64,000 nt of DNA from Austropuccinia psidii (taxonomy: Eukaryota > Basidiomycota > Pucciniomycetes > Pucciniales > Sphaerophragmiaceae): NCBI GenBank assembly GCA_023105745.1, contig JALGQZ010000011.1, forward strand, positions 11,866,975 to 11,930,974, read 5' to 3'. The notes beneath the pieces were generated by a model that was given only the letters and a program-made list of their open reading frames with translations, did no database searches and was not told the DNA's origin. The position numbers were made by a program, and so were the translations under genes. Positions 43,880 through 54,202 of the stretch are shown here, piece after piece. Numbering within the stretch: position 1 is the stretch's first letter; each line of letters opens with the position of its first letter.

Positions 43880-45421
43880 TCAAGCTTTTGAAGAATTGGG
43901 TCCTGGCTTGTCAGGATACAGAGAATGGAAATCTTTGAAAAGGTCAGGACAATTCTTGAGGTTTTTGGCTGGTTCCCAAGTGGATCTTTCTGGGTCTTGA
44001 CTGAAACCTTTCCATTCCACCAGATACCATAACTTTCTCCTCTTGAGCTTAGAATCCAGTACTTGAGAAACTTCCCATTCCTCTTCTTCTTCAATGGTAA
44101 CTGGAGGAGGAGGCTCTTGATGCCGATTTGGGATTGTTGATGTCTTGACTGGTTCCAAGAGTGAGATATGGAAGACTGGGTGGATGGATTTCCATTGAGA
44201 TGGAAGCTTGAGGTGGTAAGCATAGGAGCTGACTTTCTTCAAGATTGGAAAAGGACCCAACCATCTTTCAGATAGTTTTTTGGTGGGTCTGGTTGATTTG
44301 ATATTCTTGGAGGAAAGCCATACCATGTCACCAGGATTGAAAACAGGTGGACTTGATCTACCTTTATCTGCATACCTCTTAAACCGGTTTATGGAAGCTT
44401 CAAGTTCTCTCTTGACATCTTGCTGTACTGATTGGATTTTTGTTGATAACTTTCCAGCAGGAGTGTCTTGAGTGATGTGAACTGAATCAAAATGTGGATC
44501 TCTTCCATAAACAGTGAAAAACGGGGATTGCTTGGTTGAAGAGTGATCAGCATTATTGTAGGAAAATTCAGCCAGAGGGAGCCAGGTGTTCCAATCATCT
44601 TGATGATAACTGACATACATCTGAAGATACTGTTCTAGTATCTGATTTACCCTCTCTGTCTGTCCATCAGTTTCTGGGTGGTAAGCAGTTGACAAGTCTC
44701 TTGAAATCTTGAGCTTCTGACAAAGATTGGTCCAAAAAGAAGAAACAAAGAGTGAACCTCTATCACTGACAATGCTTAACGGAAGGCCATGCTTTGAAAA
44801 GATATTCTTGATGAATAGATGGGCCAAATCCAATGAAGTGATTGAAGACATTGTTGGAATAAAAACCGCCATTTTTTAGAATCTGTCCACTATGAGCAGG
44901 ATTGAATCAAAGGAATTGGACAGCGGCAGTTGAGTGATGAAATCCATTGAAAGACAAATCCAAGGACCATTTGGAATTGGAAGAGGTTTGAGGAATCCAA
45001 ACTTCTTATGGTGAATATTCTTGTTTCTTGAGCACTGTTGACAGGATGAAACATAATCCTTGATAAATTGAGTCATGCCGGACCAGTGAAAATCCCGCTT
45101 GACAAGTTTGAGAGTCTTCTCTTGGCCAGGGTGGCCAGCTAGAGGACAATTGTGACGCTTTTGAAGAATACTAAGTTGAATTGTGGAGTCATTTGGGACT
45201 ACCACCCGATCTTTGAAGAGAAGGAGTTGGGAAAAGGAATCAAGAGAATAATCTTGGACAGATTTACCTCTACCCAAATTTTCAAGGATACTTCTGTACT
45301 GGGGATCTTGCCATAATTTCTTCTGGATTGAATCAATCAAATTTGAAAAAGATTCCACCTTGACTGCAAAAAAATTTGAGGGTTGAACTTCATCTTGCTT
45401 AATGAGTTGCTGAAAATTCAT
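43880..45421 (-). pseudogene. Integrase and chromodomain of element B
   Basis: Minus-strand text: integrase zinc finger (LAGHPGQEKTLKLVKRDFHW, SSCQQCSRNK), then the catalytic core with D (SMDFITQLP), D (IVSDRGSLFVS) and E (DGQTERVNQ), then the C-terminal barrel (PGDMVWLSSKNIKSTRPTKK). The chromodomain follows (EEEWEVSQVLDSKLKRRKLW, YLVEWKGFSQDPERSTWEPA) and ends PDKPGPNSSKA. An in-frame TAA at 44873-44875 follows LLIVDRF and splits the core after its first catalytic aspartate; both halves are in the same frame. The chromodomain would bind modified histone tails and direct insertion into heterochromatin; that is known for the branch, not shown here. Confidence 0.9.
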
Positions 45422-45801
45422 TGGATTCTTGCTGATGAAATCCTCCCCCCCTCCAGATAAACGTCATCCCGATGTGATAAGGCATCCGGAAGAGTAGCTA
45501 GGCGGCCAGGGCGTTAAGTGATTGAGAAATGAAATTCAGAAAGGAATTCAGCCCAACGGGCTTGACGGCGAGTGAGTACTTTGGAGGTCATGAAGTATTG
45601 AAGGGAAGAGTGATCGGTAAGAACTTCAAAAGGGGAAACCAGTGAAAGAAGAAAAGCCCTCCAGCGCTTGAGAGCCCAGACAATACCAAGGAGCTCCTTG
45701 TCATGAATTTCGTAATTGAGCTCTGCTGGGATAAGCTTGCGGCTGTCAAATGCAATGGGATGTTTTCCTGAGTCAGAGACTTGACTCAGTACAGCACCCA
45801 A
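45422..45801 (-). pseudogene. RNase H and linker of element B
   Basis: The text [40 protein letters not shown] and [20 protein letters not shown] is the RNase H of a Ty3 element. It ends at a TAA after EFHFSIT. The expected linker RPGRLATLPDALSHRDD follows, and a run of seven G at about 45448 shifts the frame before the integrase part. The N-terminal border is another one-base shift near 45826. Confidence 0.85.
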
Positions 45802-45824
45802 GGCATAATCTGAGGCATCGGTCT

Positions 45825-47507
45825 CTACAATGGTGGGTAGAGAAGGATTGGAGCGGTGGTGAAAGCCTCTTTGAGTTGATGAAACTGACTAAGAGCTTCC
45901 TCATTGAGGGGAAAACAGAAATCTTTCTTGAGGAAACTGGTGATTGAACTGATCTTTTTTGAATAATTCTTGATGAAACGGCGGTAGAAGTTGGCAAAGC
46001 CAAGGAAGGATTGAAGAGCCTTGAGGTTTCTTGGAGGCGGCCAATTGAGAATCTGCTGGACTTTTGCTTGGTCCATCTTGAGGCCTTCAGAAGAAACTAC
46101 ATAACCAAGATATTCCACACTTGAAACATGAAACAGGCATTTGGACGCCTTAGCAAAAAGGTTATTGGCTCTGAGTCTGGAAAGAACAGTGGACACATGA
46201 GTGACATGTTCTTCCTCAGATTTGGAAAAGACCATAATGTCATCCAAATAAACCACAACATAAACATCGAGAAGATCTTGAAGGATATCATTGACAAGAT
46301 TTTGAAAAGAAGCAGGAGCATTGGTGAGCCCAAATGGCATAACCAAGTACTGATAACTGCCATATTTAGTTCTAAAGCAAGTCAAATGTTCATCACCCTC
46401 CTTGATTCTGAGCAGGTTATATGCACCACGCAAATCAATCTTGGAGAAGATAGAAGAACCATTAAAGACATTGAGAAGCTGGTTCATAGGAGGAACAGGA
46501 TACTTGTTCTTCCTAGTAACAGCATTGAGTTTGCGGTAATCAACACACAAACGGAGGCCACCATCTTTCTTTTTGACAAAAAGAACAGGTGCTCCTGTTG
46601 AAGAGGAGCTTGGACGGATGAAACCTTTCTCTACATTCTCTGAAATGTAGGCCCTGAGTGTATCTGACTCTTGTTTGGATAAAGAGTAGATCACCCCAAC
46701 TGGAGGTAGAGACCCCTCCAGCTCGATATGATGATCACAGGCACGGTGGGAAGGAAGTTTTTCTGCTTTCACCTTGGAGAATACATCCAGATATTGGTGA
46801 TAGACAGAAGGAACAACCTTCATCACGGTTTCTACTTCTTCTGGCTCTTCCTCTTCATCCCACAACTCCTCCAGGGAGTCATGATAAGATGAAGGAGGAA
46901 GGTCCATATTCCCAAATAAGAGGTGAAGTGAAGAGACAGAATTATCTTCTCCAACATCTTGAATCTCTTTGAAGACTTCAGCTCTAGGAGATAGTAATGA
47001 CTGTGCGGAATTAAGGGAAGGAATATGGACAGAAGATGGGAATGATGGTGTTCTAGAATCACCACCCAGAGCTGCACATGATTTGGAAGAAGAAAAGTCA
47101 TTACGGAAAGAATTAGAAGGATCAGAATAGTCCAAATGATCAGGATTAAAGGTTATCAGCCCTTGCCTCCAATCAATAGAAGGATTAAAATGATTAAGAA
47201 AGTCAAAGCCCAATATGAGGTCTTCTCCCTTTGGAGTATCAATGACTAAAAAGTCCCATTAAAAGCTTGGGAAGGAAGGGAGCTCAACCATATATCTAGT
47301 ATGGTGAGTCACAAATAAGGAAGGAGACTCAGAGGAGTCAAGAATAATAAGGGGAATCTTCTCTGGAAGTTCTGACGTAGTCAATGAGTCCTTGTGAACA
47401 AACTGCTTTGCAATAAATGAGTGTGTAGCACCAGAATCAATGAGAATACTGTAAAAAAACATCAGAAAGAGAAGAAAAGACAAAAAAATTAAGAGAATTT
47501 TTGACAC
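45825..47507 (-). pseudogene. Protease and reverse transcriptase of element B
   Basis: The protease is at 47259-47507 (SILIDSGATHSFIAKQFV, DSG active site) and ends in a stop at 47259. The frame 45825-47213 holds the connecting segment and the reverse transcriptase: GAPVLFVKKKDGGLRLCVDY, GAYNLLRIKEGDEHLTCF, MPFGLTNAPASFQNLVNDIL and YLDDIMVFSKS (YLDD box), then the thumb (LKALQSFLGFANFYRRFIKN). It is broken at both ends by frameshifts but the polymerase core itself is intact. Confidence 0.9.
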
Positions 47508-47639
47508 CAGTATTCAGAATGCACAATTGTGCTCTGGAAGGAGAACTGTGAAGACCATTGAACACAACATGGTCTCCACTCAGGCTTTTCCCTGGCTGGG
47601 AAATTGGCCTGACGGTTGGGCAAGCTTGTTCTGAGGTCT

Positions 47640-48902
47640 CTTGAAGCAAGACTCAAGACTATGCTTCCCACCACAATAGGTACAAAGACCCTCTTTGATT
47701 CTTCTTTCTTTTTCAGAACCTTTAACTTGAAGTCCTTATTCAACAAGGAAGAATGGGGCTTGTCCCGCTTTTGAGCATGAAAATTCTTCTTCCTGTGACT
47801 TGAGCTTGAAGAATTTTGATGATGAGAAGAACTTGACTTTGAGGCTTCAGGTTTCTTCTCTTGATGATGATTATTCTCCTTTTGCCTCTCATGGTACCTG
47901 GTATCAAGTTCCAGGGTGACGTCCATAAAGTCTTGAAGAGAATAAATATTTGAAGGATGGAAGGCCAATTGATCCAGAATCCTGGATGGAAATCCCTTCC
48001 TGAAATGATGAATTCAAGCTCTTTCTCCCCAATGCCCAATTCTTGAAACCAAACTCCTGAAATCGGCTATGTATAGTGAAACGTGGCCACCTTCTTTCAT
48101 CCTAAGGCCCTCCAACTCTTCTTCAGCTTTTCTAACTTCATTTGGGTCTCCAAATAAAGTGAAGATTTGGGATTCAAATAATGGCCAAGAATTGAGAAGA
48201 TAACTTGAGTCTTGATTGGTGAGGTTAGAAAGATAAGGCTCGATCCATTTTGCAGCCCTGCCAATAAGAAATGAAGTGGCATAAAGAACCTTCTTCCTGT
48301 CTTGAGAGAAGTTTGCCGGATCATTATGAAAGATAAGCTGGAATGACTGAATAAAGCTTCTGACTTTGAAGGGCTGAGTCCCATCAAAGCATTCTGGTGC
48401 CTTCATAGATGGAGTCTTGAAGGCTGGTGGTCTTGATGAATCAGAAAAAGAAGCTTCTTGAAGATTGGCCATGATCTGAGTCATTTGCTGCATGATGGCC
48501 AATAAGGATGGTTCATATTGGTGAGAGGCAGGCTGATCAGGCTGGGCTAGAGTTGGTCTTCCAGTACCTTGGGATGCCCTCACCGGAGCAGGAACACCTT
48601 CAGTGCCTTCAGACTCTTCCTCTTCCACAGAACTCTCCTCCTCCTCTTCACCGTCTTCACCTGGACCTTTGAAACTAGTCCTTGACATGCCTGGAAAACC
48701 GCCAACTACTCCTGAAAAAGAATTTGATCTTCTTGGCACTCTTCCTTCCTTCCTGGATGGTGCTGCTCCTTCCATGCAGGGCCCTCAGTTGAGGAACTGC
48801 TGGGGTGCCATCAAGAGGAACTCTTGGAGTAGGAGTAAGAACAGCTTGAGTTAGAGCCTGGGATCTTGTCTGTCTTGCAGGAGGTGAGTGTTGGAGTGGC
48901 AT
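47640..48902 (-). pseudogene. Gag of element B
   Basis: ATG 48902 opens MPLQHSPPARQTRSQALTQA and is shifted near 48780 into the frame EGAAPSRKEGRVPRRSN. The capsid text is PSMKAPECFDGTQPFKVRSF, VLYATSFLIGRAAKWIEPYL and EGGHVSLYIADFRSLVSRIG, with a TGA at 48014 after GERA. The same frame then continues through LDQLAFHPSNIYSLQDFMDV and ASKSSSSHHQNSSSSSH to 47720. After another shift a zinc knuckle CTYCGGKHSLESC (C-X2-C-X3-H-X4-C) follows at about 47670. At least three lesions are present. The acidic run EDGEEEEESSVEEEESEGTE is a family trait. Confidence 0.85.
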
Positions 48903-49650
48903 GATTTAAATAAGAGTAAAATTTAAATAAAAGAATCAAAACTTGAACAAAACTTGAGGCAAAACTAAAATAGTCTTGAGGATCAAATCAAATCAATTCT
49001 TGAGGGGAAAAAATCAATGAATCAATTAAAGTCTCCAAGTACGTCAATCAATCAATCAGATGAGTCTTGAAGCCAATGAATCAAAATCAATGAAAACCTT
49101 GAAGTCAATAAAATCAATCAATCAAAATCTTGCAGTGAAAATCAATCAGTCAAATGAATTCTTGAGTAAAAAATCAATTTATGTCAAAGTCTTGATGTGA
49201 AATTCAGCAAATCAATGGAAAAATCTTCAGGTCAATCAAATATCTTGAAGTCAATATCAATTATGTCAAATCAGTCAATCAAATCAATTATCAAGTGAAT
49301 TCTTCCTGAAATCTAAATTCTTGAAGAGAAAATCAAATTGAATCCTGATATGAAGAACGTGTCTGAATAATTTGATGAACAATCTGAAAATCAAAATAAC
49401 AAGGCGCCTGAAATGAAGGGTAAAATGAGATTGATGATTGAGATTAAGATTGAAAAGATAAACAGAAAATAAAATTTGTGTCAGCTTTCAATTTTCAGAA
49501 TGAAGAAATGAGTGAGAGAAAATTGAGAGGTAACAAAGAATCATTAATTTTCATATGCGTTAAAGAGTCATAATTTTGATGAATGAATGAATGAAATGGA
49601 TGAAGAATGAATGAATAGAACGAAAAGAAATTAGCAGTTAATTAATCTAA
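48903..49650 (-). other. 5' leader of element B
   Basis: This is AT-rich and full of imperfect TTGATTGA repeats (AATCAATCAATCAA on the plus strand) and CTTGAAGTCAAT-like units. No coding text is seen. The minus-strand sequence right after the LTR is TTAGATTAATTAACTGCTAA, which does not begin with the TGG expected of an ordinary tRNA primer site. Confidence 0.5.
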
Positions 49651-51359
49651 TGTCACAGGGGCTCTTATGGAAGCAAGAGGGCCTGGCACTCAGGAATCAA
49701 GAACTCACTTGGAGGGCTCCAAAAGATGATAAGAAATACTATGGAATATATTTCTTAAGCAGGAATAAGAGAAAGGACAAATATGCCAAAGATAACAAAG
49801 AATAAGAAGAATGAAGCCAGAGGCCAGAATAAAAGGAAGCCAAAAGCCAAGAAGGCAACCAAGTGAATCCTCAATTCACTGTTTCAACCTTCCAGAAAGA
49901 ACAATGGAATTAGTAAGGGATATGACCACCAATATCCACTGACAGGCGAAGAAAGAAAGAGAAAAAGGTGCTAATGACTGACTTACGATTATCAGTATTA
50001 ACTTTAATAATGTAAAAGAAAATAAGGAGAAAAAGAAATCCAATATATTATCTAACTGGGGCAAAAGTCCCCAGGTGCTGAAAGGTGGCCAGTATATGTG
50101 AAAAACTGAAAGATTGATCCTGAAGGTGGATCACCGGCTGTATTGTCCAAATCGGGCCAATACAGTTCTGGCCATCTTGAATTTGAACTGTGTGATTGAG
50201 TTCCAACAGTGGAATATGAATTGGCCCAATTGGGCCAAGTACATACAGGTTGATTGATTACCGCCTGTATGAACCAATTGAGTTGTCCAAGGAGTATTGA
50301 AATACTTGATGCCTTTACAACTGATTTAAATGATGGAATACCTCTGAGAATGAACCTTGGAAGAATCCTGAATGAGAGTACCAACCCAACCCCTGCATAG
50401 CCAGGTGGTTGGAGTCCTTGAATGGTCTTCTGCTTGCCGCCATGGATTACCAAAACTGATGAGTCCAAAAGTCCTCCTTCAAAATGGGCGTTGGATTTTG
50501 GTGCCTTGAGTTGGGAAGGTGGAATTGAGTCCTGAAAACGTCACCATTGAATTGCTGAGCAAAAATGGTGCATAATGGTATATAACACCATATATGCACC
50601 ACTCCTGCAACCTTGAGTACGGGGTGCATGGAGGAGTGGAAAGATCTTCCTTAAGTTGAGGGAAAAGCTTGATGAACTGATTTGGTGGCCCCTGGTGGTT
50701 GCCAGAGGCCATGAAGGAGATATTGGTACATAGTGGTCTATGGCCAAAAATGAGTCCTATGTGATTTATGGCCAAAAAGGTGTCCAAGGCGTTTTTGGCC
50801 AATTTTGGGTCCAAGGGAAATATGGCCAATTTTGGCTCAGGTGGGCCCAGATGTGGTTTGGGACCCACCTGGCCTTGGGGGCTAGGTGGTTGTCCCCTTT
50901 GGCCCCTTTTGGCCTCATTGGATTAGGCCAAAAGGCGCCTAAAAGGCCTGTGGACCATACGGACCGCGGATCGCGGCCCACGCACTGTACGGACCATAGG
51001 TGGCCTAAATGGCCCCAAAAGGCCATTTAGGCCCAAGACCCCCTAATGAAAAGGGGGGGCTGGAGACCCCTAGAAGACAAAAAGGACCCCCCAGGCCCAA
51101 AATTGATGATGAAGGCCTGGGGGTTGGTGAGGTGTGAATTGGCCAAGAGGGCCAATGATGGCAGGATATGGCCTGAGGCCATAAAAGATGATGGAGGCCA
51201 TAATTGGCCATTGGGATGGGTTGTGGCATAAGAGCCATTGAACACCCAAAGGGGGCCAATGGGCCATAAATGATATGACATGGCCAATTGGGCCCAACTT
51301 GGCTCCAGGTTGGATTGCCGCAACCATCAAGGAGGAGGGTCAAACTCGTGGTTGTGACA
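49651..51359 (-). repeat. 5' LTR of element B
   Basis: Runs from TGTCACAGGGGCTCTTATGG to GTGGTTGTGACA on the plus strand. It is 31 bp shorter than the other LTR, mainly in the GC-rich island, where several CpGs of the other copy are TpG or CpA here (CATACGGACC, TGGACCATAC). Confidence 0.92.
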
Positions 51360-51722
51360 GGCATTTGAAAAGGAATTGAACTGTCTTTAATGTGGTTTTT
51401 CACATCCTTAGACTTGCAAAAACTTTCTTTGAGCAACTCTAGCAATTCAAAAAGATATTTATAAATTCAAAAAAAAATTATGTTATAAATCACTTGATAA
51501 AATAATCATCTTTGTTTTTATTTTATTCTTTAAAAAAAAGATATAAAAAATATTAAAAAATATTCAAAACCAATAAAAAGTTTTTTTTATTCATTTTTCT
51601 TCATTTCTTTATTGATTTCATTTATTCTAAGACATAAAAGCAACCTTTACATGGAAAATTGCCATATCTTGCCAAAAAAACACTTTTCATAAAAAAAGAC
51701 TTATATTTAGTTTTATTTTTAG

Positions 51723-51871
51723 TGTTTTAAGACAACTCAGCAGAGGACAACCAGACCACTGTTGAAATATTAGTGGAAGAAGCTTGCCCAAATTCCCCAA
51801 CACTCATTGTCATTAAAAAAAGAAAGCTAAGAAATTAGACTTTCTAGGACCCACCATTCAGGACTCTGAAA
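51723..51871 (+). other. Leader exon relic of element E
   Basis: It lies between TTTTTAG (acceptor-like, 51721-51722) and GAAA/GTGAGT (donor, 51872). Text: AEDNQTTVEILVEEACPNSP, then after a one-base shift in an A-run KKLDFLGPTIQDSE. Splicing 51872-51964 (93 nt) to the AAG 14 nt inside the gag start gives the overlapping frame KEVPNTTYNQMELNSEVELI, as in elements A and D. Confidence 0.45.
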
Positions 51872-51950
51872 GTGAGTACCTCCTTTTTAAAATTTCCATA
51901 AAAAAAGAAATTGTTGTCCTGAAATATTTTTATTTCTTATTTATTAAATT

Positions 51951-52420
51951 ATGACTACTAAAAGAGGTTCCAAATACTACATACAATCAGATGGAGTTGA
52001 ATTCAGAAGTAGAATTGATCCCTCAAAAGGGAGAAGAAAGGGAAAAATCCCCAGTGGAACAGAATCCACACAAGGAAGTGCCATATCCCAAAGGCAAGTC
52101 CCAGAAATGCCCATAATATCTGAACTATATTTAGAACTAAGTATGAGTGACTCAAACAGATATAAATCACATTCAGAGGGCTCCAAAGGATATTTACATG
52201 AGCCAGTACAAGCAGTACAACATGGTTACAAGGACAAGGATTGGGAAATGTTGCCACAAATCCACCAAGGAATGATGAAATCCTGGCACATCCTCAAAAA
52301 TTACCTCACAGAGGAGTAAATAGTGAGATACTCCAATAGATTGAATCCACTATCATCCAAACCTCAAATAAAAAAGATCAAGGAATACCAAGCCAAAAAC
52401 AGGGAAGCAACCGAGTAATA
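51951..52420 (+). pseudogene. Gag start of element E, frameshifted into the overlapping frame
   Basis: ATG 51951 opens MTTKRGSKYYIQSDGVEF and keeps the gag frame to EPVQAVQHG (about 52220). From there the same frame reads YKDKDWEMLPQIHQGMMKSW, which is ORF2 text (compare KEEEWEICPSLWQGAMNSYL of element A). So a one-base loss fused the two frames. It stops at TAA 52317. The homology continues (RLNPLSSKPQIKKIKEYQAK) to the solo LTR at 52421 and resumes for 42 bases at 54161-54202 (EEAQVASTSKSQAN). Confidence 0.7.
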
Positions 52421-54160
52421 TGTAGAGTGTGGATATGAAACTTTGATAAAATATCAAGTACTTCTCCTGTCCTCAAAATTTGTATACGGTAGAATTATTT
52501 AAAAACAGTAAGAAATAGTATTTTTCAAGAGAAAACAGGCCAATTTTCTTCTTTTTAGCTTTGTAAGCATAAAACAATAATATAATAAAAATTTACTGTT
52601 TTACAAACAATAAGGACTTATCCAAAAATAATATACACCAGATATAGAAGGCTACAAGAGAAATTTCTTCAAGAGCAATTTCAATTGGAATTAATTGAGC
52701 AAAGAACTGCAAGCAATTAATTAAGGGACAAAGTCTTTAAAAAGATATTTAAAGATAAAACACACCCCAAAACGACCAGAGTGCATTTGGAAACAAAGTG
52801 ACAAAGTTAACAGTGATGAAAAATGCTTCAATTCACTTTTGGGGTGGTTCAGGGGTAAAAATGATTATAATGTTTTTAATGTGGTTAAAAGGTTCAAAAT
52901 GTTCAAAAAATGGTGGTTGGAATCTTTTATTGATTAGCTTCACAGTGTTTAAACTAATTATAGAAGGAAAAGATTCTAACATGAAGAGAAAAGTGGGGCA
53001 AAGAAGACATTCTATTATAGCCATCAATTTTCTTACTCCAAAAGTAAAATTTACTCTTGTCAGTCGTGAAAAACAGTCTGACAACAGAAAAGCCAATTAG
53101 GGCATCATTGAACCCTGGTTTAGACCAAAAAAGGGCTGGTTTAAGCTACTTTTAGCTATTTCTAGCCATTTTAGACCCTTAGATCAGCCATTACTATAGC
53201 AATACCTGGTCTAGAGCCTTCAAAACATGTAAGAATGTGTGTAAGAGGCGTAGAAACCAGTTAAACTGTTCTCACTAACATTGTTTTAACTTAAGGGTAG
53301 TTTTACCCTCTTGGCAGCAGTTAAAACTACCCTGGTTGGTATCAAAACCTCATTATAAATTGAGTCACAGACCCTGTGACTCAATTTCAGGCCAAAAGTA
53401 ATGAACATCTGCGTGGAGTTTGACATCCCACTCCAGTAAGCAAGGAATTTGGGGGTCTAGCTCCCCCTTAGAGCTAGAGTGTCTTTTCCTCCCCAGAATT
53501 AATCTTTCCAATTTATTTTTCCTTGAATTCCTCATCATGTAATACAATTATAATTTATATATGTAATTCAATCGAGTTTTTGATTAAACATCTGTAATAA
53601 TTGATACCTAATATGTAAATTAAAGTTCACCTATGTAATACACGTGCACATTATGACATTTCAATTGAAAATACTTCAATTGCTCATAACTTCTAAACTC
53701 AACACAACACCTCAATTTTAACACAAAAATTGATGGTTAAAACCACATGTGGTGTGAATTAAATGAAGTTTTGAGGATTTTGATACTTTTGTACAAAAAA
53801 AATACTAAAAACTTAATTTAAGCTTATTTAGAGTTGAGTTACAGAAATTTCATCCAGAAGTAATCCCACTTTATTTTTTATTGGGAATCCAATGGTGTGA
53901 TAATTTCTTTATGTTTATTTATTGGATAAAAATTTATAATATATCTTATATAAATTTTTATTAAAAATATCTTAATTTCATAATTTGAATTAAAAATTCA
54001 TTTTTACTTAATTTTTACAAGTAAAAATGTATTTTCATAATTTTAAATTTTATTGTAATTTTTATTTTTAAATCATAATTAAATTTATTTTATTTATATT
54101 TGTGTCTTCATTTATCATTTGTGGTCTTTTGGGTATATGAAAATACCTCTAAGGCTCACA
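52421..54160 (-). repeat. Solo LTR, D-type, inside element E gag
   Basis: Starts TGTAGAGTGTGGATATGAAA and ends ACCTCTAAGGCTCACA, the inverse of the LTR at 59384. The flanking bases are TAATA and GAAGA, a possible degenerate 5-bp duplication. It contains the two hairpin-forming boxes described in the findings (53294-53333 and 53357-53387). Open frames within it are not genes. Confidence 0.8.
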
Positions 54161-54202
54161 GAAGAAGCCCAAGTAGCTTCTACCAGCAAGTCTCAAGCAA
54201 AC

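Larger units (their letters stand above)
41345..51359 (-). mobile_element. Element B: complete chromodomain-type Ty3/Gypsy retrotransposon (10,015 bp)
   Basis: The ends are TGTCACAGG and TGTGACA. Duplications GGCAT lie at 41340-41344 and 51360-51364. LTRs are 1740 and 1709 bp. The internal minus-strand region codes for gag, protease, reverse transcriptase, RNase H and integrase with a C-terminal chromodomain (chromovirus branch). Many frameshifts and stops, and roughly 3-4% LTR difference by eye, make it an older, defective copy. It sits in the leader of element E. Confidence 0.94.
39238..54202 (+). mobile_element. Element E: Ty3/Gypsy element, 5' part only, heavily nested
   Basis: It consists of a 5' LTR (39238-41203), primer-binding site, leader (41204-41344 and 51360-51950) and the start of gag (51951-52420 and 54161-54202). 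It is interrupted by complete element B, by a solo D-type LTR and finally by element C at 54203. The leader segments on either side of B join across the duplication GGCAT and match the leader of element A (TGTGGTTTTTCACATCC). The pol part is missing from the window. Confidence 0.8.

Noticed and set aside
52798..53100. Open frame MKRKVGQRRHS… and its relatives at 56606-56824 and 60461-60829
   Set aside because: Present in every D-type LTR as LTR sequence, with frame-breaking differences; not a conserved protein.
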